Below are positions 1 to 6,910 of a stretch of DNA of 23,361 bases, in pieces (positions within the stretch are counted from its first letter, which is position 1; each line of letters begins with the position of its first letter). The stretch is from JBCCCJ01 sp039029315. GTDB lineage: Bacteria > Bacteroidota > Bacteroidia > J057. Location: contig JBCCGK010000147.1 in NCBI GenBank assembly GCA_039029315.1, forward strand, positions 1 through 23,361, written 5' to 3'. The notes below the pieces were generated by a model that saw nothing but the letters and a program-made list of their open reading frames with translations, was not told the DNA's origin and ran no database searches. Both the position numbers and the translations under genes were made by a program.

Positions 1-40
1 CTGAGAATTTTTATGGAGTATTTTTTTCTCAGCCAAGGCC

Positions 41-80
41 CTTTTTTGTTCTCATAGTGGTGCTATGAGAACAAAAAAAG
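41..80. repeat. Perfect 16-bp hairpin with 5-nt loop
   Basis: Positions 42-57 pair perfectly with 63-78 around the loop tggtg. The arm is half AT homopolymer (six T, then gttctcatag). The T-run lies in the 5' arm and the A-run in the 3' arm. That is the reverse of a normal intrinsic terminator, in which a T-run follows a GC-rich stem. No run of T follows the stem on either strand. Its role is unknown; it could be an mRNA 3' end stabiliser or part of a non-coding RNA. Confidence 0.6.
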
Positions 81-118
81 CCGCAGAATGAGGAAAAAAG
101 ACGCATACAAAAAATAAG

Positions 119-153
119 TGACAGATGTTCAAACAGTCTCTTAACATTTATCA
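119..153. repeat. Imperfect 11-bp inverted repeat
   Basis: Positions 119-129 (tgacagatgtt) pair with 143-153 (aacatttatca). There is one mismatch and one G-T pair, and the loop is 13 nt. It lies between the perfect hairpin at 41-80 and the double hairpin at 216-314, so it may belong to the same structured element. Taken alone, such a repeat could occur by chance. Confidence 0.35.
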
Positions 154-215
154 CCCTCCTCTAGCAGCAAATATTTGAATGGTAGTGCAATACATGAAAG
201 GCTGTCATCGGTACA

Positions 216-314
216 AGCAATGATCGGCAGACCATTGCTAGGTGGGATGTTATCGAAGCGGATGCCTTCCTATCTACGATAGGCAAAGCGAGAGATGGTC
301 TGCCGATCATCTCT
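216..314. ncRNA. Paired hairpins with complementary loops
   Basis: Hairpin 1 (216-239) is a 7-bp stem, agcaatg/cattgct, with the loop atcggcagac. Hairpin 2 (291-314) is a 7-bp stem, agagatg/catctct, with the loop gtctgccgat. The two 10-nt loops are exact reverse complements. Seen another way, 220-235 and 295-310 form a perfect 16-bp inverted repeat enclosing 59 bases, and inside those lies a third small hairpin (269-274/278-283, loop tac). The local fold and the long-range fold exclude each other unless the loops kiss. No known RNA family is recognised. It could be a structured RNA, a MITE-like element or a small invertible segment, and the strand is undetermined. Confidence 0.5.
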
Positions 315-490
315 ACAAATATTCTGTCGGAAGATTAACATTACTGTTGAACCAATCATTTGAATTAAACGATAGCCAAATTCAATCATAAAAGAATTAA
401 ACAGTGCTTACTTGTCTCACCACCAAAAAAATTCCTCAAAAAAGAAGGGAAAAACCACCCTCATCTGTATTTCAATTACAAATAAGTTCG

Positions 491-498
491 TATTTTTC
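491..498 (+). promoter_or_regulatory. Possible -7 box upstream of the 540 gene
   Basis: TATTTTTC matches the Bacteroidota -7 consensus TAnnTTTG at all fixed positions but the last. It lies 41 bases before the start codon of the small secreted protein. No TTG is seen at the expected -33 spacing, so this is a weak call. Confidence 0.25.
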
Positions 499-539
499 GG
501 AACGGCCCTCCCCAATGTGTATGATCTAACTGAGGTACT

Positions 540-1019
540 ATGAAAAACTGGCTTCAACTTTCTGTTTCTCTTCTACTCATTCTCCTTGTTTCGATTTCAC
601 CTACCCCAGCCCAGGACTCCACCCAGGGATCTTCTGATGAAGATGATTATGAGGTTGATGGCCCCATGGCTTATGGCATGCGGTGCGCCATTTTTTTTGG
701 TCCAACGGACATGGAACTGGAAGACCTTGCGCTGAATATTGCGGCGGCGGATATCGATCGGCTGGAAGCAGGTGAGGATGATGGAGACCAGGCATTACAA
801 GGAAAAGAATGGCTCAACACCAGGAAGATCAAGGTGTATGAAACCGATGCTTCGAACCTCTATTTTCGCAAAATGGATGGAAAATTGGTCAAACTTCCTC
901 GGCGCAAACTTCAGGGAACCTGGGGGGTTGTATTCTTTGACCCCAAAAAAGATCCCATACAGGTTGGTGCCAGCGATATCGCTGAAGAAGGAGCCATTTA
1001 TTTCGGACTGGAACAATAG
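540..1019 (+). CDS. Small secreted protein of unknown function
   Basis: This is a 159-residue protein. A typical signal peptide is visible: Lys at position 3, a hydrophobic stretch at residues 5-20, and a likely cleavage after PTPAQ around residue 25. The mature part opens with an acidic linker (SSDEDDYEVDG, residues 31-41). A mixed region follows, with aromatic segments near residues 50-53, 107-110 and 130-133. No known domain or catalytic motif is recognised. It contains no further transmembrane segment and no lipobox cysteine, so it is probably periplasmic or released. A run of eight T (691-698) lies within codons 51-53. Its stop is only 16 bases from the stop of the convergent histidine kinase gene. 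The signal peptide, ATG start and uninterrupted frame support a real gene, but its function is unknown. Confidence 0.75.
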   Translation: MKNWLQLSVSLLLILLVSISPTPAQDSTQGSSDEDDYEVDGPMAYGMRCAIFFGPTDMELEDLALNIAAADIDRLEAGEDDGDQALQGKEWLNTRKIKVYETDASNLYFRKMDGKLVKLPRRKLQGTWGVVFFDPKKDPIQVGASDIAEEGAIYFGLEQ

Positions 1020-1035
1020 GATCTACAGACGCACC

Positions 1036-2292
1036 CTACCATCGGATTTCCATCTCATAATAAGCATCACGATAGCGGAAGTCGATTTGAAGGTTGCTGA
1101 CTTCGCAAATTTTCTGAACGATAGCCAACCCTAAGCCCAATGATTCATTCGAGGAGGGATTCTTCTGGAATCGCTTGAACAAGTTGTGAGGAGCAACCCT
1201 GGGTTCTTCTCCCGAATTCCGAATCAAGAGGTGATCATTCTCCAAATACAGATCTATCACGCCCTGCTTGACATTGTGCCGGATTGCATTCTGAAACAGA
1301 TTGGTCAACATCATATCAGCCAGAATTGGATCAATGTGAATGTACACATCTGACACAATACTTTGATGAAGCCTGATTTCTTTTAGCTCCATCAATTCCT
1401 GAAAGTTGAACAAAGCATCAGTCAGGAGTTCGGAAAAATGAATGAGTCGATAGTCAGAGAACTCCTGATTCTCAATTCGGGTTAGCAATGCAAGAGAGCG
1501 ACCCAATTTCGACAACTTGCCCAGAGCATTATATGCTGAGAAGACCAATTGACTTTGTTCTTCTGAGAGAGAGTTATTTTCAAGCAACAATTCCAGCTTT
1601 CCTTTGGCAATCGCAATAGGCGTCTGCATCTCATGAGAAGCATTTTCGGAGAATTCCTTGAGGTTGAGATAATCCTGTTGCGCCTTCTCTGTCATTTGCG
1701 AAATAAAAGCATTCAGTTGCGAAAATTCTTTTGTGAAGGTCTTTCCCAAATCCAGACGAGGTTGATCCTGCACTCGGAATTGTTTGATTTGTCTGAGGGT
1801 ATGATTAAAAGGACGGAACAACCAGCGAGAAATGAAGAAACTAAAAATTCCGACAATGACTACTAGCAATGCAAACATCCAGCTTAGGGACCGAAAGACA
1901 CTGTTATAGACATCTTGTGTTTCAACTATCAAGTCGATCAGTGTAATTTGATACAATTTTCCATCAATTTCTTTTCGGACTTGCACCTTCCTGAACGGTT
2001 CTTCTTTTTTGGAATATCGATGCCAGATCAAGGTATCCTGAAAGGAGGATTGTTGCTCTCCTATAGAAGGATCTGCAATCTCTTTGATTCGAAGGTGTTT
2101 GTGTTCAAGCGCATGAATAGGTGCCCCTTTTTCGATTTCCTTATACGTTCGTCTCAATTCTCTGCCCAAATGCCAGTCGGTCTCCTGATTGATATTAGAC
2201 TGAAAAATATTGTACGTCAACACTCCCCCCAACCCAAAGACAAGCAAGGTTACCAGGAGATAATACAAGGTCGCCTGAGTTAGTAATTTCAT
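1036..2292 (-). CDS. Two-component sensor histidine kinase
   Basis: This 418-residue inner-membrane kinase is predicted to sense an envelope signal and phosphorylate the response regulator encoded just upstream. Transmembrane segments lie at about residues 8-29 and 137-157, enclosing a periplasmic sensor of about 105 residues with no recognised fold. A dimerisation/phosphoacceptor helix follows, with the H-box SENASHEMQTP (His220). The ATPase domain shows an N-box at residues 331-340 (Asn335 and neighbours), a reduced G1 box (IRNSGEEP, about 357-364), an F-box LFKRF (371-375) and a G2 box SLGLGLA (384-390). The shortened G1 box, lacking the usual DxGxG, is seen in some HisKA kinases of this phylum. 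Its ATG overlaps the regulator's stop in an ATGA, which indicates translational coupling. The ligand and the regulon are unknown. Confidence 0.93.
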   Translation of the reverse strand: MKLLTQATLYYLLVTLLVFGLGGVLTYNIFQSNINQETDWHLGRELRRTYKEIEKGAPIHALEHKHLRIKEIADPSIGEQQSSFQDTLIWHRYSKKEEPFRKVQVRKEIDGKLYQITLIDLIVETQDVYNSVFRSLSWMFALLVVIVGIFSFFISRWLFRPFNHTLRQIKQFRVQDQPRLDLGKTFTKEFSQLNAFISQMTEKAQQDYLNLKEFSENASHEMQTPIAIAKGKLELLLENNSLSEEQSQLVFSAYNALGKLSKLGRSLALLTRIENQEFSDYRLIHFSELLTDALFNFQELMELKEIRLHQSIVSDVYIHIDPILADMMLTNLFQNAIRHNVKQGVIDLYLENDHLLIRNSGEEPRVAPHNLFKRFQKNPSSNESLGLGLAIVQKICEVSNLQIDFRYRDAYYEMEIRW

Positions 2293-2972
2293 GATTTTCG
2301 GGAGTTAAACTTATAGCCAAATCCGTACTGGGTTGCAATATAATCGTTGCCACCGGCCTTGGTAATCTTCTTTCGAAGATTTTTGATATGTTGGTAGACA
2401 AAATCAAAAGAATCGTATAAATCCATCTGGTCTCCCCACAAATGCTCAGCAATGGATTGTTTGGTCAGAACTCTATTTTGATTGGAAAGAAAATACACCA
2501 GCAACTCGTATTCTTTCCGGGTCAGAATCAGAGATTCTTCCGCTATCAGAACCTCCATTGTCTCCGGGTTAATCTGGATTTCATTGCACACCAACAGAGA
2601 TTGCCCATTGAGGTGTCGCCTTCTGTAAATGGCTTTCAATCGAGCGTTCAACTCAGACAGATGGAAGGGTTTGGTCAAATAGTCATCAGCCCCTCGTCCT
2701 AAGCCATGAATCTTGTCATCCAGCGCATTTTTGGCAGAAACTATTAGAATTCCGGTTTTGGGATGTTCTTGTTTGATCAGGAATAATAGGTCCAGCCCAT
2801 TGCCATCAGGCAACATGATATCCAGGACTACCATATCAAAACTTCCATCGATCAATGCTTCCTGGGCTTTTGAATACGAATAGGCCTGAACGCAACTATA
2901 GCCCTCCTTGATCAGATATCTCATGATGGTATCTGACAAGTCTAAGGTATCTTCTACGATCAATACACGCAT
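2289..2972 (-). CDS. OmpR-family response regulator
   Basis: This is a DNA-binding response regulator, 227 residues from the chosen start. The receiver domain (about 1-115) begins MRVLIVEDTLDL. It carries the acidic pocket Glu7/Asp8, the phosphoacceptor Asp51 (VVLDIMLPDGNG), Ser79 and Lys101 (LTKPF). The C-terminal winged helix (about 128-227) has the OmpR signature of LTRKEYELLVYF and the recognition-helix region VYQHIKNLRKK. An in-frame TTG nine bases further upstream (2981) could be read as a start, but it lies inside the -7 box at 2979-2986. The ATG at 2972 is therefore preferred. The gene is first in a two-gene operon with the kinase, with overlapping ends (ATGA). Confidence 0.93.
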   Translation of the reverse strand: MRVLIVEDTLDLSDTIMRYLIKEGYSCVQAYSYSKAQEALIDGSFDMVVLDIMLPDGNGLDLLFLIKQEHPKTGILIVSAKNALDDKIHGLGRGADDYLTKPFHLSELNARLKAIYRRRHLNGQSLLVCNEIQINPETMEVLIAEESLILTRKEYELLVYFLSNQNRVLTKQSIAEHLWGDQMDLYDSFDFVYQHIKNLRKKITKAGGNDYIATQYGFGYKFNSRKS

Positions 2973-2978
2973 AGATCT

Positions 2979-2986
2979 CAAAGATA
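2979..2986 (-). promoter_or_regulatory. -7 promoter box of the two-component operon
   Basis: On the minus strand the sequence reads TATCTTTG, a full match to the Bacteroidota -7 consensus TAnnTTTG. Only six bases (agatct) separate it from the ATG of the response regulator. If used, the transcript would be leaderless or nearly so. No convincing -33 TTG is visible at 19-21 bases upstream. Confidence 0.5.
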
Positions 2987-3013
2987 GGGATTCATTTTGA
3001 AGAGAATTTGAAG

Positions 3014-3042
3014 GAAAAAAAATGGCGGCCTGAGAGGCCGCC
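3014..3042 (-). terminator. Intrinsic terminator after the nucleotide-sugar dehydrogenase
   Basis: A perfect 8-bp GC-rich stem (ggcggcct 3024-3031 / aggccgcc 3035-3042) has a 3-nt loop. On the minus strand a run of eight T follows directly (complement of 3015-3022). It lies 39 bases beyond the stop of the gene ending at 3081 and insulates it from the two-component operon. Confidence 0.9.
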
Positions 3043-3080
3043 GGTGAAGATCAAATCATGATCATCCCTATGTTTTGTGA

Positions 3081-4475
3081 TCAATGCTGGAGCATCAAAC
3101 GTGTTTTGGGCTTGGAAGCGCCCAAACGAGTGATCTTATCCTGACCATGTGTAACATTTTTGGTCATATTTCTTGTATCGATGATACAATTGGAATGTTT
3201 GACGATAAAGTCTACATCAAAATCATCATGATCCGTAACCAGAACGACACAGTTGTAGCTCGCAAGAGATTCTTCAGTCAAATCCACTGAGTAGAATTCC
3301 CTTCCCATTGCCGAATACTTAGGCGCCCAGGGATCAGAATAATCTATTTGTTCGATGCCGATTTCGGTCAGTCGGTGCATAATGGCTTCTGAGGGAGAAT
3401 GTCGCAGATCCTTTACATTCTTCTTAAAAGAAACACCCATGATCAATACTCTGGCATCCTTCAGCGCCACAGGTTGTTTGGCTATTTCACGTACAATCAA
3501 GTTCCCCACATGATACGGCATCCCTTCATTGATACTGGCGGAGAGAGAAATGAATTTCGTCTCAAAATCATATGCTCTGGCCAACCATGACAAATAATAG
3601 GGATCAATCGGAATACAGTGTCCCCCTACCCCAGGTCCGGGGGTAAATTTCATGTACCCAAAAGGCTTGGTAGAGGCAGCTTCTACGACTTCCCACACAT
3701 CTATTCCGCCTATTCTTTCACAAAGGATTGCCAACTCATTGACAAGCGCAATATTGACGCTTCGGAAAATATTTTCAAGAAGTTTTTCCAGTTCAGCAAC
3801 CTTTGGATTGCTCACCAGGTACACTTTTTCGATGATTTGCTGGTTAGTAAAAGCCGCCAGAATAGAACTGTCTTCCTCTATACCTCCAACAACGATAGGC
3901 GTATTGGTCGTATGATATACCTTGTTGCCGGGATCAACTCTCTCAGGGCTGAAGGCGAGGAAATAATCATTTCCGGCAGTCAGTCCACTCCTATTCAGGA
4001 CAGGCATCAAGTGATCCTCTGTCGTTCCAGGAAATGTCGTACTCTTCAAAATAACCAACTGCCCAGCTTTTAGGTACTCTGCTACCCCTTCACCTGAACT
4101 GATGATATAGCTAATATCAGGTTCCTTGTTGTCATTAAATGGGGTTGGAACAGCGATAAAAATCACATCTGCATCCGAGAGGACAGCATAATCAGTAGAA
4201 GCACGCATGAGTCCTTGTTCGACTACAGCAGCGACTTCTTCGTCTATGAGGTCTTCAATGAAATTTTGTCCCTGATTCAGGAGATCTACTTTTTGGGAAG
4301 AAACATCTACACCAATACACCTAAATCCTTTTTTACAGAATTCCAGTGCGATAGGCATCCCCACATATCCGAGTCCGATGATGCCAATGACAGCAGATTT
4401 GTTTTCGAGTTTGTCAGCAAGGGTTTGTGCTTTTCCAGAGAGGTTGGCTAATAGTTCTTGGTTAAATAATTTCAT
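3081..4475 (-). CDS. UDP-N-acetylhexosamine 6-dehydrogenase (WbpA/TviB/WecC type)
   Basis: This 464-residue cytosolic enzyme of the UDP-glucose/GDP-mannose dehydrogenase superfamily oxidises C6 of a nucleotide sugar to a uronic acid in two NAD-dependent steps, supplying precursors for surface polysaccharides. The Rossmann motif GLGYVGMP spans residues 34-41. The substrate-contact segment FSPERVDPG is at 175-183. The catalytic Cys287 lies in GVGGHCIPIDPYYLSW (282-297). The C-terminal UDP-binding domain shows VSFKKNVKDLRHSPS at 348-362. The GGHCIPIDPYY signature favours the UDP-GlcNAc/UDP-ManNAc branch over UDP-glucose dehydrogenase, but the exact substrate cannot be read from sequence. No partner epimerase or aminotransferase is adjacent. 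The gene appears monocistronic, with a terminator at 3014-3042, and starts at the ATG at 4475. Confidence 0.92.
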   Translation of the reverse strand: MKLFNQELLANLSGKAQTLADKLENKSAVIGIIGLGYVGMPIALEFCKKGFRCIGVDVSSQKVDLLNQGQNFIEDLIDEEVAAVVEQGLMRASTDYAVLSDADVIFIAVPTPFNDNKEPDISYIISSGEGVAEYLKAGQLVILKSTTFPGTTEDHLMPVLNRSGLTAGNDYFLAFSPERVDPGNKVYHTTNTPIVVGGIEEDSSILAAFTNQQIIEKVYLVSNPKVAELEKLLENIFRSVNIALVNELAILCERIGGIDVWEVVEAASTKPFGYMKFTPGPGVGGHCIPIDPYYLSWLARAYDFETKFISLSASINEGMPYHVGNLIVREIAKQPVALKDARVLIMGVSFKKNVKDLRHSPSEAIMHRLTEIGIEQIDYSDPWAPKYSAMGREFYSVDLTEESLASYNCVVLVTDHDDFDVDFIVKHSNCIIDTRNMTKNVTHGQDKITRLGASKPKTRLMLQH

Positions 4476-4528
4476 ACGGTAATGAAAGCTTGGAATCCAA
4501 ATTGATGTTTTACAAGGTTAACAACTCC

Positions 4529-4560
4529 AAAATAACGGAACTCTCCTCAATGAAGAGAGT
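4529..4560 (-). terminator. Weak possible terminator after the phosphatase operon
   Basis: A 6-bp stem (actctc 4540-4545 / gagagt 4555-4560) with a 9-nt loop lies a few bases beyond the stop of the phosphatase gene. On the minus strand it is followed by gttatttt. The stem is short and the T-run interrupted, so read-through into the dehydrogenase gene is possible. Confidence 0.3.
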
Positions 4561-4566
4561 CAATTC

Positions 4567-5793
4567 TTATAAAAATGTAACAGCAAGCATAGTGATGTCA
4601 TCTGTAGGATTGGCCTGTCCAGCAAAGCTCTCCAGTGAATGCTGCATATGCGCCACTACATTCCTGGCCGAAAAGTCTTTGATTTTTACCAATTCTGCAA
4701 TAACTTTTTCTCTACCCATCATTTCCCCTTCCTGATTGGTCTGTTCTACGACCCCATCGGTAAACATGAACAATCCGTCCCCTGTCTTTAATTCCAGGCT
4801 GGCCTCACTCACTGGGATATCCGGAAAGGCGCCAAGAATCAAACATCCCTCTGAAAGCCCCCTCACTTCATCTCCTGATCTGAAGACAGGTGGGTTATGT
4901 CCTGCATTCACATAGGTGAGAATTCGCTTACGATGATCCATCTTGGCGAGAAACAGAGATACAAATTTTTCTCCTGAAGTAATGCCAAAAGTCAGATGGT
5001 TCAATTCCCGAATGATGTCTTTGAGAGAACCGTATTGTGCAGTCAATGAACGAAGGTTGGCCTGAACATTGGACATCAATAAGGCGGCTGCAATCCCTTT
5101 ACCAGATACATCCGCAATACAAAAGAAGGTAGTACCTTTCCCCTTCTTGATCACATCATAAAAATCTCCTCCTATGCCATGATGTGGAATATTGAATCCA
5201 TAAATGTCCAGGGATTTAAAGCGGCTGAAATCAGAAATTAACAATTGTTTCTGGATGGTTCCAGCTACTTCCAGTTCCTTTCGGAGAAATTCCTGCTGCA
5301 TTTTCTCTTGGAACAATTGTCGGTTTCGTATGGCCACTGCCAATATATGTCCAAGTGTCTGAATAAAGATCAAATCGTTCTGCGCCTCAACCTCAGTATC
5401 TGCAAATTCCGCAATGAGAAAATAGGCCATAGGCGCCTCATGGTGAGCAATGGGAATCACATATTCGACTTTTGACCGACTCAGATCTGGATGCTTGTCT
5501 TTGTCTACTTTGGTCATTTCTTCCATGCGCATCAACTCTTCTATGCCTTCTTCTGAAAATGGCGCAAAGCCCATTCTTACACCTTCCTTCCATCCTTGCT
5601 TCGAATCATAATAAAATGCCATCTTCCGCACCTGCAATTGCGCAAGCATCACATTGCGAGCGATTCTTCCCAACTGACTGATTTTCAGTTCCGAATTATT
5701 GATGGTCCTCAATAAGTCAAGCAAAGCATCTGCTTCTAGCCTTTTAAGGGCCAAAAGCTTCTGAGGATCAGTAGTATTATATACATTTTCCAT
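4567..5793 (-). CDS. GAF-SpoIIE serine/threonine phosphatase (RsbU-like)
   Basis: This 408-residue protein is predicted to dephosphorylate a phosphoserine/threonine regulator, as RsbU and SpoIIE do for anti-anti-sigma factors. Residues about 40-160 fit a GAF-like sensor domain and are followed by a short coiled linker (158-185). The PP2C/SpoIIE domain fills 186-408. Its metal-binding acids are in GIGGDFYD (Asp210), ADVSGKG (Asp228), FTDGV (Asp346) and TDDIT (Asp398/Asp399), and the family motif YVNAGHNPP is at 294-302. All expected metal ligands are present, so it should be active. It has no transmembrane segment. It is the last gene of a five-gene operon, and its ATG overlaps the permease stop by one base (TAATG). 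No anti-sigma or STAS partner lies nearby, so its target is unknown. Confidence 0.93.
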   Translation of the reverse strand: MENVYNTTDPQKLLALKRLEADALLDLLRTINNSELKISQLGRIARNVMLAQLQVRKMAFYYDSKQGWKEGVRMGFAPFSEEGIEELMRMEEMTKVDKDKHPDLSRSKVEYVIPIAHHEAPMAYFLIAEFADTEVEAQNDLIFIQTLGHILAVAIRNRQLFQEKMQQEFLRKELEVAGTIQKQLLISDFSRFKSLDIYGFNIPHHGIGGDFYDVIKKGKGTTFFCIADVSGKGIAAALLMSNVQANLRSLTAQYGSLKDIIRELNHLTFGITSGEKFVSLFLAKMDHRKRILTYVNAGHNPPVFRSGDEVRGLSEGCLILGAFPDIPVSEASLELKTGDGLFMFTDGVVEQTNQEGEMMGREKVIAELVKIKDFSARNVVAHMQHSLESFAGQANPTDDITMLAVTFL

Positions 5794-6893
5794 TAGTTCA
5801 ACTTTACATCCAGGGCATCTCTTAGCCCAATCCCGATCAGATTAATTGCCATAATCAGCAGTATGAGTGCCATCCCAGGGAAGATGGCTAACCATTTGCC
5901 ATTTTCAAAGACAATATTCGTATAGCCTTCATAGATCATTCGCCCCCAGGTTGGCAAAGGTACTTCAACCCCAATTCCCAAAAAACTCAAACCAGATTCA
6001 ATCAATACGGCTGCCCCAAAATTGGCCACTGCCACGACGATAATAGGACTAACAACATTCGGAAGAATATGTCTGAACATCAAGCGAATATGCGAAAATC
6101 CCAGGGCTCTTCCGGCTTCGGCAAATAGTTTTTCGCGCACACTCAATATCTGTCCTCGGACTATTCTGGCAGATTCTACCCACATCGAGACGCCTATTGC
6201 AATCATCAATTGCCACAATCCTCTTCCCAAAACAAAACTGATAGCCAATGCTAGCAGCAGGGTTGGAATGGCCCACATCACCGAAATCACCCACATAATC
6301 GCTTTATCCACCGCTCCCCCATAATAGCCTGCAAGTGTTCCCAATACTACCCCTATTCCCAGACTGATCAAGACAGCCATCAGGCCAATACTAAGACTGA
6401 CTCTCGTCCCTAAAACAATACGGCTGAGCAAGTCCCTACCATACCCATCCGTTCCAAGAAGAAAGGACAAACTTCTTGTGTGATGGTTGAAAAATTCTTG
6501 TTCATTTCTAAAGGGAGTGGCATCAAATAAATTCAACTCCAGACTATCCCTCACACCGGAATAGTGAGTAAATCGAACATGGGTTTCACTCAGGGATACA
6601 TCAGCAACTTCTGCAAGAGGTACAGGAATGTGACGTTGTTCCCGCCCGGATATCCATCCCAAAGCGTGAGGATCTTCTCTCCCGCTTTTGGGAATCAGCA
6701 ATACAGTGGCTCCTGAACCGGGAGGAAGCTTAGCCAATTCAAGGATTTGAAAATTTGCATAACGGGTATTGTCAGGTACAATCAAATATCCCAATAAGGC
6801 AATGAGCACACACAGCACAGCATATCCCAGCCCTAGCATAGCGGGCAGATGAACGCGAAATTTGCGCCAGGCCATGTGTGAAGGGTGATTCAT
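5793..6893 (-). CDS. ABC transporter permease, DppC/OppC type
   Basis: This 366-residue inner-membrane permease belongs to the peptide/nickel family of ABC importers. One N-terminal membrane helix (about 18-40) is followed by a periplasmic segment of about 100 residues (41-140), longer than in enteric DppC. The family junction LGTDGYGRDLLSR is at 146-158. Five further helices follow in the BPD_transp_1 domain. The cytoplasmic EAA loop that contacts the ATPase is recognisable (EAGRALGF 259-266, with RHILPN at 274-279). No DppB partner, ATPase or binding protein is encoded in the window, so it must assemble with subunits made elsewhere. It is the fourth gene of the operon: 17 bases separate it from the small gene before it, and its stop overlaps the phosphatase start. 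Confidence 0.92.
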   Translation of the reverse strand: MNHPSHMAWRKFRVHLPAMLGLGYAVLCVLIALLGYLIVPDNTRYANFQILELAKLPPGSGATVLLIPKSGREDPHALGWISGREQRHIPVPLAEVADVSLSETHVRFTHYSGVRDSLELNLFDATPFRNEQEFFNHHTRSLSFLLGTDGYGRDLLSRIVLGTRVSLSIGLMAVLISLGIGVVLGTLAGYYGGAVDKAIMWVISVMWAIPTLLLALAISFVLGRGLWQLMIAIGVSMWVESARIVRGQILSVREKLFAEAGRALGFSHIRLMFRHILPNVVSPIIVVAVANFGAAVLIESGLSFLGIGVEVPLPTWGRMIYEGYTNIVFENGKWLAIFPGMALILLIMAINLIGIGLRDALDVKLN

Positions 6894-6910
6894 TTGTGGC
6901 GTGTGTTAGC

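Larger units (their letters stand above)
1..539. other. Gene-free, hairpin-rich intergenic region
   Basis: No open reading frame of useful length is seen on either strand. The stretch instead holds several inverted repeats: a 7-bp pair at 1-7/26-32, a 16-bp pair at 42-57/63-78, an imperfect 11-bp pair at 119-129/143-153, and the double hairpin at 216-314. A 9-base direct repeat (gaattaaac) occurs at 362-370 and 394-402. From about 320 the sequence is AT-rich and unstructured up to the gene at 540. The left neighbour lies outside the window, so whether this is a 3' region, a non-coding RNA locus or a degenerate mobile element cannot be decided here. Confidence 0.7.

Noticed and set aside
41..80. 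Classical intrinsic terminator
   Set aside because: The T-run is in the 5' arm, and no T-run follows the stem on either strand.
216..314. CRISPR or other direct-repeat array
   Set aside because: The related units are inverted, only two are present, and there are no regular spacers or cas genes.
739..1134. 131-residue plus-strand frame overlapping the secreted protein and the kinase end
   Set aside because: It is a shadow frame of the 540-1019 gene with no recognisable protein features, and it runs antisense into the kinase gene.
2973..2981. TTG start nine bases upstream for the response regulator
   Set aside because: It overlaps the TATCTTTG promoter box, and receiver domains normally start directly with the MRVLIVED-type strand.
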